Made by a program: the position numbers and the translations under genes. The notes under the pieces are model-generated. The model worked only from the letters and a program-made list of their open reading frames with translations, had not been told where the DNA came from and ran no database searches. From contig NC_017946.1 of NCBI RefSeq assembly GCF_000263735.1, positions 351,348 through 415,347 on the forward strand: a DNA stretch of 64,000 nucleotides, in the 5' to 3' direction. This DNA comes from Pyrococcus sp. ST04. GTDB taxonomy: Archaea; Methanobacteriota_B; Thermococci; Thermococcales; Thermococcaceae. Positions 25,964 to 35,562 of this stretch are shown piece by piece (position 1 is the first letter of the stretch; every line of letters begins with the position of its first letter).

Positions 25964-28900
25964 TCACTTCTTCACCTTAATCCACGCTCCTAGTCCTACT
26001 TGTCTGCTCTTCTGGTATTTAAGATCCTCCTTTTTATAGCCAAAGGCCTCAAGGATTCTCAAGACGGCCGGGAGTACTTGGTTCTCGATGTAGTATTCTG
26101 CATCATATTTATTCTTTCTGGGATCATACTCTTCAGCAAGGATTGCCCTCTTGCTAATTGGACCATCTCCACGTAGCACGATATACCCTATAACCATTCC
26201 TGGTCTTACTTTAACTCCCTTGGCTGCTAGCCTCTTGGCGACTGCCACATGAGGACCTATAGCTTTATATTCATTCAGCGGCCTTGTTATCTGTTCATAT
26301 ATCACAAGCTTCTCTGGAGGTACTTCATACTTCATTAGCTTTTCCGTAACTTCCTTTACTATTTTCACGGCCTTTTCAACGTTACCCTCCTTGAGAATAG
26401 CCTCAAGGACTTTTGCCTGTGTTTCTTTAGCTATCTCGCTCCAGTCTCTTCTAACTATCTCGAGCCCTCTTGTAATGATCTTGTCTTCTTCATCAATTAG
26501 TGCGTACTTCTTCTTTGTCACGAAGAAGCCTCTTCTGTAGAATCCCTCATACTCGAGCTCTAGAAGACCTGGCAGTTTCTCATTTATATACCTCACGAAC
26601 TCTAGAGCCTTCTTCTTTATTTCTGCTGGATCTCCTCTGGGTATCGTGGCGTAGAGTCCGTCTGTATCTATGTACAACACCTTGAAGCCGAACTTCCCTT
26701 CGAGCTCCTTTCTCACGAGCTCTATGTACTCCCTTCCCCACGCTGTAACGCTCTCTGCGCACTCTTTACAGTACCAGCGAGCTTTTGCATAGCCGTAGTA
26801 TCCGTAGTAGCTGTTGTGGGCATAGAGAAGGCCAAAGCCTACGAGAAAGTTCTCATCTTCCTCAACACTGAGGTCGTACACGTATCCTTCATAATCCTCA
26901 ACTTCAACACTCTTGACTCTGTCTAGTGCTATGTCCCCCTTTAGGAGCCATTCAATTTTCTTTGCTTTCCCCTCATCAAGTTCTCCGCTCTCAATGAGTT
27001 CCTGGACTTTTTCATACCCTATATCCTTCTTTAATGTCTTTCTCAAAACTTCCTCAAGGACGTCTTTTGGAAGGGAGTAGGGATTGTATGCGTTCTTCTT
27101 TTCTGAGAGTTCTTCATTTATGTAAACTGAATAGGAGTTGCTATCTTTATCTATCTTAATTGACGAAACGCCTAGGGAGTTTAGGAGGAAGATAATTTCA
27201 TTTGTCAAAAGCTCGCTTTTGATTAAAAACTTGCTGGTGTGAATATTTCCATTTAAGTACCCCTCAAGGAAGGCCAAGCGAACGTTATATGGAGATGTGA
27301 AAATTTGTTCTGGGATTTTTTTCTCTAAATGATTTCCACACAGACCCTTGAACAGCAGATATGCAGTCTTTTCAGGAATTTCAATATAATCCTGTGCCCT
27401 TTTTATCTTTCCAAAGAACTTTATCGCGAGCTTCTCTATGTCATTAAGAGCTTTGCTGTCTCTACTGTATAGCCTCACCATGCAGTTCTGGCTATTCCTT
27501 AGCTTCTCTGCACTTCCCTCCCTTACATAGTGACCGAGAAGCTTTGCAAAGTCGTTGTCGAGTTCTATAAAGGGTTTCATCCTGAAGCCATTGTTGCTAC
27601 TTATGTACCATTCCTTAAGCTCCTTCTCGGGCATTAGGGGAAGGACATCTCTGATTGCATTAAAATTGACTAGGTATTCTCCCTTATCTTTGTTGTATTG
27701 AATCACTTTGACCAGCCTTTCATAGAGTTTCCTGTATTCTCTGAGTGCGTCTTCATTCAAGACCTTGTACCCTGTTTTCGTAAGCTTTAGGTAGTTAAGT
27801 CTCTCAAGATGCTCAAGGTAGCGTTTTGCTGTTTTAGGTCTCTCTTCTTCCCCAAAAATCCAGCGTAGGGTTCTTAGCATCTCATTGAAAAAGTTCTCTC
27901 TTCCCTTGATGGGGATTGTCATGGTGACATCCGAGGTTTCTTCGGGCGGGAGGGAGAGAAGAATCTCGACGATGTTAATTCTTTCGGGTTTTTCGGGAAG
28001 CTTGATCCTCATTGGAACGGCTATTAGGTCTCCTTCTCTTACTTCTTCACCCTTCACTTCAATAAGATCCCCATTTCTGAAGACAAAGAGGCTATGTCCG
28101 TGAGTTATTTTTATTGTCCTTCCGGATGTCAGCTTTATCTTATAAATATTCCCTGAGTAAGAATGCCTGATAACTGCTTTGATCGGCTTAACTCTTGAGG
28201 TCTTTGTTTTTCTGTCAAAGGATATTGCCATAATGTTTTTGGTCTCGAGAACTTCTGTACTGCCGTTTCTAATGACAAGATTTGCATTCCTTTTTATTAA
28301 GTTATCAATGAACTCCCCAATCCTGTAGAACTTTAGTCTTCCATTTTCAAGTATGGGAATCCACTCGTCTGGTAGAATGCTATTTGCAAGGATTTTGATA
28401 GCTTTCTGCCTGTAATCGAGAAGTTTTTTCTCAACGGGGTTTATTGTAGCTTTCATCTTCCGCTTTATTTTCTGCCTTTCCTCAAGGAGATGGCCGAGTA
28501 GGCTTGGAATAAATCCTTCCACATCCTTGCAGAATTTATGTCCGACCTCTGGAGCAATATCGTATTTCCTGCAGCCTTCCCTATTTAGTGTATCTGGAGA
28601 AACGTTGTGTGTGATTATTATAGAGGGGTATAGAGAGTTGTGTGTCAAAATGCCGTTTGCAAAGTAATAAGGAGTTCCTTCGAGTGTCAGGTCATATACC
28701 TTGCCCTCGTAGTATTCGGTAGTTACTTCAAAGTCTGAGAGTTTATAGAAGGAGTTGTTTCCAATATTATTGCTCTCTCTAATAATTTCAGCAAGGGTCT
28801 GGTTCTTCGCTTTACTAATGAACCCTATCATAGTCTGGAAGAGTATGAGGCTGTCCTTTCCTTTGATTTCCAGGATGTACTTTGTTAAAGGTTTTCCATT

Positions 28901-30886
28901 TTCAGAGTAAGTGTGCTCGGATATGCTGTGCGGAATCCCAAGCTTCTCTAGTAACTTTGATATTAAGCTTAATTTCCATTTCTCTTCTGCTTCTTGAGTT
29001 GCAACAATACTTTTTTCGGTCTTATCAACTATCCCACAACCTTCGAAGAATCCTTTGAGTACCGAAGGAGCGTGAAGTTTCTCGATATCATTAATAAGCC
29101 TTTTAATTTTGGAGTATGCTTCTTCTTTGGCAACTTTTAGAGTCATCGCGTTGGATCCGTCCTTTTGTAATACAGTGGGGGTCACTCCAAACAGACGTTG
29201 GAGGATGTATGTAATCCTTTGGATAACTTCCTCTCCGTTTTCTCTAATTGTTATCTCTATTCCATTCTGGTGAAAAGTTGTTCCTTTGTTCCCAGCAAGT
29301 ATTATTCCGGCCAGTTCTCCTTTGAGTACATCCTCCTCAGGTAGTTTGGTTTCCTCAATTTTTCCAATCTTTTCAAAGAATGGTGTTGTTATTAATTTGC
29401 CCTTGATACCCTCTGTTAGGAGGGATTTTGCAAGAATATCATGTATCAACGCTTGTTTACCGTTTCCGCTAACTACAGGTAGTTTGTGGTTGGGAGTGCA
29501 TTTAAGGCCGTTTACGTTGATGAGCTCGCCCTTGTAGTTGTATTCCCAGACTTTTTGTACCTTCTGCCATCCATCGATTCCAAGGACGTAGTCTCCTTCC
29601 TTGACTTCGCTTATATTAACAATCCCGCGACCCTTAACAATGACTTTAGTATCAGGGGGATGACATCTGAAGTCTAGATAAACTATGTTTTCCCATAACC
29701 CCCTTTCTGGCTCTTTCACATATCCGCCAGCGTAGCTCTCTCTAAGCCTCCTCTCATATTCTCTCTCATCGGGCTTATTTGGGGCAAGCTCATTTCTTTC
29801 GTAAGCTTTCCTTAAAAGATACCATTCCACTAAATTCCCAGTTGATGACCGTGAGACGTCCCAGAGAGGTTGTCCAACTAGCCTGGTCAACTGAACTTCC
29901 ATGGGAAAGAACTCTTTTCCAAGTTCATAAGTTACTTGGGCGTCTTCCATTGAATATTTGGCAACTCTCTCTAGTCCTTTTCCAGTTTCCCATGCCTCTG
30001 CGATTTCATGTGCATACACCTTCTCCTTAGGCTTCCCAAAGATTGCCTCGTAAACGGCCTCGAGTGTGTAGGTTGGCAGGTTAATGGTTCTCCTGACGAC
30101 ATGGTATAAGTCGAAGTGTATTCTTCCCTTTATCTCTACCGCGTTCATGTCCCCAAGTCTCTGCATCTTTGGTGGGCTTCCGTCCCTTCCGAGTGGTAGT
30201 TTTATTCCAAGCTTCTCCGCTCTCTTAACTAAATATGGAAAATCGAAGGAGTCCCCGTTGTAAGTTATTATTACATCCGGGTCTTTCTCTCTAATGACTT
30301 TCAGAAATCTTTTTATCATCTCTCTCTCGCTCGACACGACTTCAACATATGGCAGATTAATTCTCTTCCATGTAATGACCTTTGCTCCTTCTTCGTCTGC
30401 GTAGCTTATCATCAGAATTGGACCCTTTCCAAACTCTTCCCCCTCGTGGTAGAGGGTCTCTATATCAAATGCTAGAAGCTTCAATTCTTCATCCCCATCC
30501 ATTGGGACTATTCCTTTGTCTATTAGATATCTCTTGGCGAAGGGTATGTCGTATTCAAAGATTTCAACGACTGCTGGGTGTTCTCTGATCTTTTCCCTAA
30601 TTGCGGGCACATCCTGTGGGTGCTCAAAATACAGCTTCCAGACCTCAATCGGTCTTCCGAGATATTTCTTCTTTACCTTCTCAACATCGATTATTCTAAC
30701 TATTTTCCCATGTCTCTCGGCCGTTACTTTTCTAACTTCATCAATTGCTGAATCATCTTTAAGGAGGGCATAGATGTATGGCTTAAACGTTCTGTCGTAT
30801 TCGATCTTAAATTCTCCATTTTCCTTTTTAAAGAGCCTTATAACGGGCTTTCCATCTTCGGTTATGTAGTCAGCGTCAAGTATCAT
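25964..30886 (-). CDS. pol: DNA polymerase B precursor interrupted by two inteins
   Basis: Replicative/repair family B DNA polymerase with 3'-5' proofreading. The 1640-aa precursor consists of exteins 1-407, 751-835 and 1359-1640 (774 aa after splicing) and two inteins. The exonuclease motifs are DIE (141-143), [10 protein letters not shown] and [10 protein letters not shown]. Polymerase motifs after splicing are DFRSLYPS (Asp405), KILANSYYGY and YIDTDG (mature Asp541 and Asp543, the same numbers as in P. furiosus Pol as I recall). The N-terminal domain that senses uracil is present. The ATG at 30886 follows GAGGG. Downstream lies only the transposon-like scar. Confidence 0.97.
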   Translation of the reverse strand: MILDADYITEDGKPVIRLFKKENGEFKIEYDRTFKPYIYALLKDDSAIDEVRKVTAERHGKIVRIIDVEKVKKKYLGRPIEVWKLYFEHPQDVPAIREKIREHPAVVEIFEYDIPFAKRYLIDKGIVPMDGDEELKLLAFDIETLYHEGEEFGKGPILMISYADEEGAKVITWKRINLPYVEVVSSEREMIKRFLKVIREKDPDVIITYNGDSFDFPYLVKRAEKLGIKLPLGRDGSPPKMQRLGDMNAVEIKGRIHFDLYHVVRRTINLPTYTLEAVYEAIFGKPKEKVYAHEIAEAWETGKGLERVAKYSMEDAQVTYELGKEFFPMEVQLTRLVGQPLWDVSRSSTGNLVEWYLLRKAYERNELAPNKPDEREYERRLRESYAGGYVKEPERGLWENIVYLDFRCHPPDTKVIVKGRGIVNISEVKEGDYVLGIDGWQKVQKVWEYNYKGELINVNGLKCTPNHKLPVVSGNGKQALIHDILAKSLLTEGIKGKLITTPFFEKIGKIEETKLPEEDVLKGELAGIILAGNKGTTFHQNGIEITIRENGEEVIQRITYILQRLFGVTPTVLQKDGSNAMTLKVAKEEAYSKIKRLINDIEKLHAPSVLKGFFEGCGIVDKTEKSIVATQEAEEKWKLSLISKLLEKLGIPHSISEHTYSENGKPLTKYILEIKGKDSLILFQTMIGFISKAKNQTLAEIIRESNNIGNNSFYKLSDFEVTTEYYEGKVYDLTLEGTPYYFANGILTHNSLYPSIIITHNVSPDTLNREGCRKYDIAPEVGHKFCKDVEGFIPSLLGHLLEERQKIKRKMKATINPVEKKLLDYRQKAIKILANSILPDEWIPILENGRLKFYRIGEFIDNLIKRNANLVIRNGSTEVLETKNIMAISFDRKTKTSRVKPIKAVIRHSYSGNIYKIKLTSGRTIKITHGHSLFVFRNGDLIEVKGEEVREGDLIAVPMRIKLPEKPERINIVEILLSLPPEETSDVTMTIPIKGRENFFNEMLRTLRWIFGEEERPKTAKRYLEHLERLNYLKLTKTGYKVLNEDALREYRKLYERLVKVIQYNKDKGEYLVNFNAIRDVLPLMPEKELKEWYISSNNGFRMKPFIELDNDFAKLLGHYVREGSAEKLRNSQNCMVRLYSRDSKALNDIEKLAIKFFGKIKRAQDYIEIPEKTAYLLFKGLCGNHLEKKIPEQIFTSPYNVRLAFLEGYLNGNIHTSKFLIKSELLTNEIIFLLNSLGVSSIKIDKDSNSYSVYINEELSEKKNAYNPYSLPKDVLEEVLRKTLKKDIGYEKVQELIESGELDEGKAKKIEWLLKGDIALDRVKSVEVEDYEGYVYDLSVEEDENFLVGFGLLYAHNSYYGYYGYAKARWYCKECAESVTAWGREYIELVRKELEGKFGFKVLYIDTDGLYATIPRGDPAEIKKKALEFVRYINEKLPGLLELEYEGFYRRGFFVTKKKYALIDEEDKIITRGLEIVRRDWSEIAKETQAKVLEAILKEGNVEKAVKIVKEVTEKLMKYEVPPEKLVIYEQITRPLNEYKAIGPHVAVAKRLAAKGVKVRPGMVIGYIVLRGDGPISKRAILAEEYDPRKNKYDAEYYIENQVLPAVLRILEAFGYKKEDLKYQKSRQVGLGAWIKVKK
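26813..28381 (-). other. Intein at the pol-b site, 523 aa, homing endonuclease probably damaged
   Basis: Precursor residues 836-1358, inserted in KILAN/SYYGY. It starts with Ser (SILPDEW), ends with LLYAHN, and is followed by Ser. It matches the well-known Pyrococcus GB-D (PI-PspI) intein along its length, but is 523 rather than 537 aa. The first LAGLIDADG motif keeps its acid (LLGHYVREG), whereas the second reads [10 protein letters not shown], where the GB-D protein has, as I recall, FLEGYFIGDGD. So the second catalytic Asp seems lost, with a small deletion. Splicing blocks ([27 protein letters not shown]) look intact. Confidence 0.92.
28637..29665 (-). other. Intein at the pol-a site, 343 aa, homing endonuclease probably dead
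   Basis: Precursor residues 408-750, inserted in DFR/SLYPS. It starts with Cys (CHPPDTKV) and ends with ILTHN, followed by Ser as the +1 residue, the normal splice-junction chemistry. The splicing blocks appear intact (TPNH for block [21 protein letters not shown] for F and G). The endonuclease motifs are LAGIILAGN and LKGFFEGCG; both lack the catalytic acidic residue at position 8 of LAGLIDADG (Gly and Cys instead). Splicing is expected, cleavage is not. Confidence 0.93.
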
Positions 30887-30980
30887 CCCTCACACCAAGA
30901 TTACTATAGAACACGCTTTCAAAAAAGATTTTCCACCACGCTTAAAAACCACTTATGTGAGTTTATTGCGGAGGGGTGGG

Positions 30981-31793
30981 ATGATAGAGATAACTTTTCT
31001 TGGAGGGGGCGGAGGAAGGTTCGTTACTATAACTCAAGCAAGGGCTACTGGGGGCTTCTTCATAAAGGCCAGTAAAAATATATACGTGGATCCTGGGCCT
31101 GGAGCATTAGTGAGGATGTGGAGGTATAAGATAGATCCCAGGAAAATAGATGTCCTCTTTATATCTCACAGGCACACAGATCACTGCAACGATGCCGAGG
31201 TTTTAGTTGAGGGGATGACATATGGGGTTACGAAAAAGAGAGGCGTTCTAATAGGTTCCAGAAGTGTTGTTCATGGTGATGAAAATCATACACCTGCCCT
31301 GAGCAAGTACCATTTAGATGCACTTGAGGAAGTTCATGCTCCAAATCCGGGTGACAGATTCAAAATTGGGATGGAAGAGATGGTGATAACTCCTTCTATT
31401 CATAGCGACCCTACGACCATAGGATTTAGGCTTAAGACCTCCTATGGGGATATTTCCTACATCCCGGACACGGAATATTTCGAAGAGCTCGTTGAGTGGC
31501 ATGATGGGGCTAGGGTCTTGATAGCCTCTGTAACAAGGCCTAGGGACATGAGGATTCCCTACCATCTCTGCACGGAGGATATTGTTTATATGCTCAAAGC
31601 AATGAAGCAGAAGCCAGAGGTTCTCATAATGACTCACGCTGGAATGAAGATGCACTTCGCGGGCCCTTATAAGGAGGCCCAGTTCATTCAAAATGTAACA
31701 GGGGTCAAAACGTACGTCGCGAAGGAGGGGTTTAGGGTAACCATTGGAAAGGACATAACCGTCAAGACTTTAAGGCCGGCTAGATTCGTCTAG
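30981..31793 (+). CDS. Metallo-beta-lactamase fold hydrolase
   Basis: MBL-fold metal-dependent hydrolase of 270 aa, substrate unknown. The metal site is seen in SHRHTDHCND (HxHxDH), with later ligands in SIHSD, IPDTEYF and MTHAGMKMH. The ATG at 30981 follows GAGGGGTGGG; an in-frame upstream start (30957) has no such site. Its promoter region is shared with the divergent polymerase gene. The 3' end overlaps the convergent PP-loop gene by 4 bases. Confidence 0.85.
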   Translation: MIEITFLGGGGGRFVTITQARATGGFFIKASKNIYVDPGPGALVRMWRYKIDPRKIDVLFISHRHTDHCNDAEVLVEGMTYGVTKKRGVLIGSRSVVHGDENHTPALSKYHLDALEEVHAPNPGDRFKIGMEEMVITPSIHSDPTTIGFRLKTSYGDISYIPDTEYFEELVEWHDGARVLIASVTRPRDMRIPYHLCTEDIVYMLKAMKQKPEVLIMTHAGMKMHFAGPYKEAQFIQNVTGVKTYVAKEGFRVTIGKDITVKTLRPARFV

Positions 31794-32530
31794 GCTTTTA
31801 GGATATCGATTATCAGCTCTCTCGCCATGTCCTTTGTTAGTGCTCCGGCTCTGAGCTCCCTCAAAACCCTTTGTATTGCAAACCTTTTCATTATGGGGGC
31901 TCTCTTTACTGCTTCTCTCCAGAGAGGACAACCATAAGATAACTTATAATCCTTCCATCCAAGTATTTCAAGGAGTATCTTCTTATTTAAGGCTAGAAAA
32001 GCTGGGAGATTTAAAATTACAATGTTTCCATTGTAGTAAATTGAACCACTTCCAACACTTAGCATGTCTCCGCTGGCCAATATCTCAGCCCCAATTTCTT
32101 TCGCTTTTTTCTCAACGGCGCTCATGACCATTGAATGGCATCTTCCGCATATTGGAGCCCTTTTGTTCATGAGTCTCTCCATCTCTTCTAAATATCCTGG
32201 TACATCAACGAGTATTGCTCCTTTTTCTTTGATTTTCTTGATAGTATCTTCACTCATTTGAGGAAGCTTGGCCGTTACTGGGATAGCGTCAAACCCTGCC
32301 CATCTAAGTATTTCAAGCGTTGCTGTACTGTCACTACCTCCAGAGTATGCAACTGCAACTTTTGAGGATATATTCTTTCTTTCAAAAGGTTTCCCATATA
32401 GTCTCATCTCTAAAAGGTTCCTTAGCCCGATATAGGCTTCATGAGAGATGAATGCCTTAACTCTTTCGAGAGCCCTCAAGCTTGCCTTTAATCTGAACTC
32501 CTCAATGAAGCTTTCTGCCCTTGGAAGCAT
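31790..32530 (-). CDS. PP-loop ATPase family protein (possible tRNA thiolase-like)
   Basis: Adenylating PP-loop enzyme of 246 aa. The loop is AYSGGSDSTATL (near residue 62). A CGRCH motif near 130 and YGCPLW near 205 contribute cysteines, as in several sulfur-handling PP-loop proteins, so RNA or cofactor thiolation is conceivable but unproven. No ribosome binding site precedes the ATG at 32530. A TTTTTAAA/TTTTAAAA run in the 32-base gap after enolase suggests a leaderless transcript, though readthrough from enolase is possible. Confidence 0.75.
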   Translation of the reverse strand: MLPRAESFIEEFRLKASLRALERVKAFISHEAYIGLRNLLEMRLYGKPFERKNISSKVAVAYSGGSDSTATLEILRWAGFDAIPVTAKLPQMSEDTIKKIKEKGAILVDVPGYLEEMERLMNKRAPICGRCHSMVMSAVEKKAKEIGAEILASGDMLSVGSGSIYYNGNIVILNLPAFLALNKKILLEILGWKDYKLSYGCPLWREAVKRAPIMKRFAIQRVLRELRAGALTKDMARELIIDILKA

Positions 32531-32562
32531 GAAAAAAGAATTTTAAAAGGGTTTAAAAACCT

Positions 32563-33855
32563 TCAGAAGAAGACTTTTCTAAACTTCTTGCCAGCATAAA
32601 CTGCGACTCCTTCAAGCTCCTCTTCTATTCTAATTAACTGGTTGTACTTTGCGTTTCTGTCGCTCCTTGCTGGTGCTCCGGTTTTTATCTGGCCCGCATT
32701 CAGGGCTACTGCAAGATCTGCTATTGTTGAATCCTCAGTCTCACCACTTCTGTGCGAAACTATGACTCCATATCCTGCTCTAAAGGCAGTGTATGCAGCA
32801 TCAATGGCCTCGCTTAGTGTTCCTATTTGGTTAACCTTTAGGAGAAGGGCATTTGCTGCTCCCATCTGGATTCCCTTGGCGAGTCTTTTTGGATTGGTGA
32901 CAAAGAGGTCATCACCAACTATCTGAACCTTGCTTCCGAGCTCCTTGGTTATCATGACAAAGCCTTCCCAATCTTCTTCGTGGAATGGGTCCTCAATTGA
33001 GACTATTGGATATGTTGAAGTCAGCTCCTTGTATAGCTCGAGAAGTTCACCCCTATCGTACTCTTTTCCTCCTACCACGTATTTCCCAATTTCCTCGTTA
33101 TAGAACTCGCTAGACGCTGCATCTAATGCAAGGGCTATCTCTTCCCCTGGCTTGTATCCGGCTTCTTCAATTGCCTTTATTAGGACGTCAAGGGGTTCCG
33201 TGACCTCTTTCATTGGAGGCGCGAATCCGCCTTCATCACCAACATTTACCGCGTTCTTTCCGTACTTCTCCATGATAACCTTTTTGAGAACGTGGTAAGT
33301 TTCGCTGACCCACCTTATTGCTTCCCTGAATGAGTCCGCTCCTATCGGCATTATCATGAACTCCTGAAAGTCAAGCTCATTGCCCGCGTGAACACCTCCA
33401 TTAATGACATTGCTGAGGGGAACTGGGAGAACATAGGCATTTACTCCTCCCAGGTACTGATATAGTGGTAGCTCAAGGGAGTTTGCAGCAGCCTTTGCAA
33501 CTGCCAGTGAAACTGCAAGTATTGCATTGGCACCGAGGTTGCTTTTGTTTTCAGTACCGTCAAGTTCAAGGAGGAGCATGTCAATTTCTCTCTGCCACCT
33601 AACGTCCATTCCAATGAGCTCTGGCGCTATTATCTTATTGACGTTTTCAACGGCCCTTCTTACTCCCTTTCCATGATATCTCTTTCCCCCGTCTCTCAGC
33701 TCAACTGCTTCGTGTGTTCCTGTTGATGCACCACTTGGGACTGCTGCTCTTCCCATTGCGACATTTGTGTAAACGTCAACCTCAACTGTTGGATTCCCCC
33801 TACTGTCGAGTATTTCTCTAGCAACTACAGCCGTAATCTCATAGGGGTTCTCCAT
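32563..33855 (-). CDS. eno: Enolase (phosphopyruvate hydratase)
   Basis: Converts 2-phosphoglycerate to phosphoenolpyruvate. Length 430 aa is normal. Clear landmarks are [32 protein letters not shown], the Mg-binding [30 protein letters not shown], the catalytic Lys region [12 protein letters not shown] and SHRSGETED. The ATG at 33855 has GGTGGTC upstream. A TATA-like TTTTTAAGG lies in the 40-base gap after maf, so it probably has its own promoter. Confidence 0.97.
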   Translation of the reverse strand: MENPYEITAVVAREILDSRGNPTVEVDVYTNVAMGRAAVPSGASTGTHEAVELRDGGKRYHGKGVRRAVENVNKIIAPELIGMDVRWQREIDMLLLELDGTENKSNLGANAILAVSLAVAKAAANSLELPLYQYLGGVNAYVLPVPLSNVINGGVHAGNELDFQEFMIMPIGADSFREAIRWVSETYHVLKKVIMEKYGKNAVNVGDEGGFAPPMKEVTEPLDVLIKAIEEAGYKPGEEIALALDAASSEFYNEEIGKYVVGGKEYDRGELLELYKELTSTYPIVSIEDPFHEEDWEGFVMITKELGSKVQIVGDDLFVTNPKRLAKGIQMGAANALLLKVNQIGTLSEAIDAAYTAFRAGYGVIVSHRSGETEDSTIADLAVALNAGQIKTGAPARSDRNAKYNQLIRIEEELEGVAVYAGKKFRKVFF

Positions 33856-33895
33856 ATTCGACCACCAAAGGTGATATCCTTTCCATCCTTAAAAA

Positions 33896-34453
33896 TCATG
33901 TCTTTGGTTTGAGGCCTAGTTTCATCAATTCGACAACTACCTTAATGGGCAGGCCGACCACGTTATAGTAGTCTCCCTTTATCCATTCCACGAAAACTGA
34001 TGCATACCCTTGAATGCCGTACCCTCCTGCCTTGTCTTTCCATTCTCCTGTTTTGAGGTACCATTCTATAAGCTCCTTGCTCAGCTTTCTGAACTTAACT
34101 TCTGTAATCTCTGCCCCTTCTATTCTCTTTTCTCCCTTAATTATGCAGTACCCTGTGATAACTTTGTGGATATTATCGCTTAATAACTCGAGCATTTTTC
34201 TTGCTTCGTGTTCACTCCTGGGTTTTCCTAGGATCATATCATTGAGAACCACGGTAGTATCGGCGGCAACTATTATCTCCTTAGGATACCTCTTTGCGAC
34301 TGCAAAGGCTTTTCTCCTAGCTATCTCAATAGCCCTTTCTTCCGGTGAACTTGCCATGCTTGTCTCTTCAACATTGCTGGGGACTACTTTAACGTCAAAG
34401 AATCTCTCTAGAATTTCTCTTCTCCGGGGGCTTGCAGATGCTAAGATTACCAT
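33896..34453 (-). CDS. maf: Maf-type nucleoside triphosphate pyrophosphatase
   Basis: House-cleaning pyrophosphatase that hydrolyses non-canonical or dTTP/UTP-like nucleotides. The opening LASASPRRREIL and the ADTTVVLND motif are family hallmarks. Length is 185 aa. No ribosome binding site precedes the ATG at 34453. A TATA-like box sits 22-32 bases upstream (34475-34485), which indicates a leaderless mRNA. Confidence 0.92.
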   Translation of the reverse strand: MVILASASPRRREILERFFDVKVVPSNVEETSMASSPEERAIEIARRKAFAVAKRYPKEIIVAADTTVVLNDMILGKPRSEHEARKMLELLSDNIHKVITGYCIIKGEKRIEGAEITEVKFRKLSKELIEWYLKTGEWKDKAGGYGIQGYASVFVEWIKGDYYNVVGLPIKVVVELMKLGLKPKT

Positions 34454-34474
34454 CGGACTAAACTTTTAACTAAA

Positions 34475-34485
34475 GATTTTTAAAC
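34475..34485 (-). promoter_or_regulatory. TATA-like box of maf (leaderless promoter)
   Basis: On the minus strand TTTAAAAATC ends about 22 bases before the maf ATG. With no ribosome binding site, transcription probably begins at or next to the start codon. Confidence 0.5.
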
Positions 34486-34523
34486 TCCCCCCTTCCACCA
34501 CTGAATGCATGATCACTAAGCAT

Positions 34524-34573
34524 GGCTCGGGGGTGTCCGTGAAAGGAGCCCTCCGGGCCCTGGAGGGAGGTGG
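34524..34573 (+). promoter_or_regulatory. GC-rich structured leader before ribosomal protein L44e
   Basis: In an otherwise AT-rich intergenic region, this stretch is strongly GC-rich. It can form GGCTC (34524-34528) with GAGCC (34546-34550), and CCCTCC (34549-34554) with GGAGGG (34562-34567). The second stem holds part of the ribosome binding region GGAGGGAGGTGG, and the two stems share bases, so they may be alternatives. This could be a control switch for L44e-S27e translation. Confidence 0.5.
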
Positions 34574-34578
34574 AAAAT

Positions 34579-34863
34579 ATGAAGTATCCGAAGCAGATAA
34601 GGACGTACTGTCCGTTTTGTAAGAGGCACACTATTCACAAAGTTGAGAAAGTGAAGAAGAGGCCTAGGAGTGAGCTTAGTGCGGGTCAGAGAAGGTTCAG
34701 GAGAATCCTTAAGGGTTACGGTGGATTCCCAAGACCAAAGCCAGAGGGAAGAGAAAAGCCAGTTAAGAAGCTTGACCTTAGGTTCAGATGCACTGTTTGT
34801 GGAAAGGCCCACACTAGAGGTAGAGGATTCAGGGTTAAGAGGTTTGAGCTAGTGGAGGTGTGA
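34579..34863 (+). CDS. rpl44e: 50S ribosomal protein L44e
   Basis: Large-subunit ribosomal protein near the E site, 94 aa as in other Pyrococcus. It has a four-Cys zinc ribbon: CPFC near residue 12 and CTVC near 74. The basic central region ([20 protein letters not shown]) is typical. The ATG at 34579 follows GGAGGTGG; an in-frame codon at 34570 lies inside that site. S27e follows after 4 bases. Confidence 0.95.
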   Translation: MKYPKQIRTYCPFCKRHTIHKVEKVKKRPRSELSAGQRRFRRILKGYGGFPRPKPEGREKPVKKLDLRFRCTVCGKAHTRGRGFRVKRFELVEV

Positions 34864-34867
34864 TGCC

Positions 34868-35065
34868 ATGGCTCTCCCAAAGAACATAATTCCCATGCCG
34901 AGGTCAAGGTTCCTTAGGGTTAAGTGCATTGACTGTGGAAATGAACAGATAGTCTTTAGTCACCCAGCAACAAGGGTTAGGTGCTTGGTGTGCGGTGCAA
35001 CGCTAGTTGAGCCCACTGGTGGAAAGGGAATAGTAAAGGCTAAGATCCTTGAAGTTCTAGAGTGA
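34868..35065 (+). CDS. rps27e: 30S ribosomal protein S27e
   Basis: Small-subunit zinc-binding ribosomal protein, 65 aa, cotranscribed with L44e. Cysteines CIDCG and CLVCG form the zinc site. The 3' end overlaps the convergent PTPS gene by 26 bases. Confidence 0.95.
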   Translation: MALPKNIIPMPRSRFLRVKCIDCGNEQIVFSHPATRVRCLVCGATLVEPTGGKGIVKAKILEVLE

Positions 35066-35501
35066 TCTCGGCATAGCTTCTGGGATCTTCCCATATCCTC
35101 ACTTTGATTTTCTCAACATTTTTCCCAGCTTTTTCGAGAATCCTCTCGGCAAACCACTCTGCTAGGTATTCTGCAGTAACGTTCGGCTTGTCTATCACAA
35201 CTACTTCATTTTTTGGGAGTTCTATTTTCTTCCCATTCCTCTCTATCTGCACTTTGTCATTCGAAGCTTTTACCCATCTTTCGCTGACTATTATTCTGTG
35301 ATCCAGAAGCTTTGCTAGCTCTGAAAGGTGGTTGAAGTCGAATATCATGCCGTTCTCGTTTAGTTCTCCTTCAATTTCTACTTCCACCCTGTATGTGTGT
35401 CCATGTATTCTGAGGCATTTACTTTCGTAAGGTAGTTCAAGAAAATGGCTGCTGTCAAAGTCTTTTGTCCAATAAATCTTTTTCCTTACCTTCATCTCCA
35501 T
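35040..35501 (-). CDS. 6-pyruvoyl-tetrahydropterin synthase / QueD family protein
   Basis: Pterin-type enzyme of 153 aa acting on 7,8-dihydroneopterin triphosphate. Zinc ligands are His19 (FDSSHFL) and His33/His35 in IHGHTY. The catalytic Cys29 precedes HGH, as in QueD and classical PTPS. Later FDFNHL and LDHRIIV match the family. In archaea it may serve the preQ0 (archaeosine) or pterin route; the sequence does not decide. The ATG at 35501 lacks a ribosome binding site and sits about 20 bases after a TATA-like TTTATACT, so it is probably leaderless; ATG 35495 is an alternative. Confidence 0.85.
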   Translation of the reverse strand: MEMKVRKKIYWTKDFDSSHFLELPYESKCLRIHGHTYRVEVEIEGELNENGMIFDFNHLSELAKLLDHRIIVSERWVKASNDKVQIERNGKKIELPKNEVVVIDKPNVTAEYLAEWFAERILEKAGKNVEKIKVRIWEDPRSYAEITLELQGS

Positions 35502-35562
35502 CGGAATATAATTAGTATAAAGTTTAAAAGAAGGTAACTCTACTCATCACCGGGTGTGAGAG

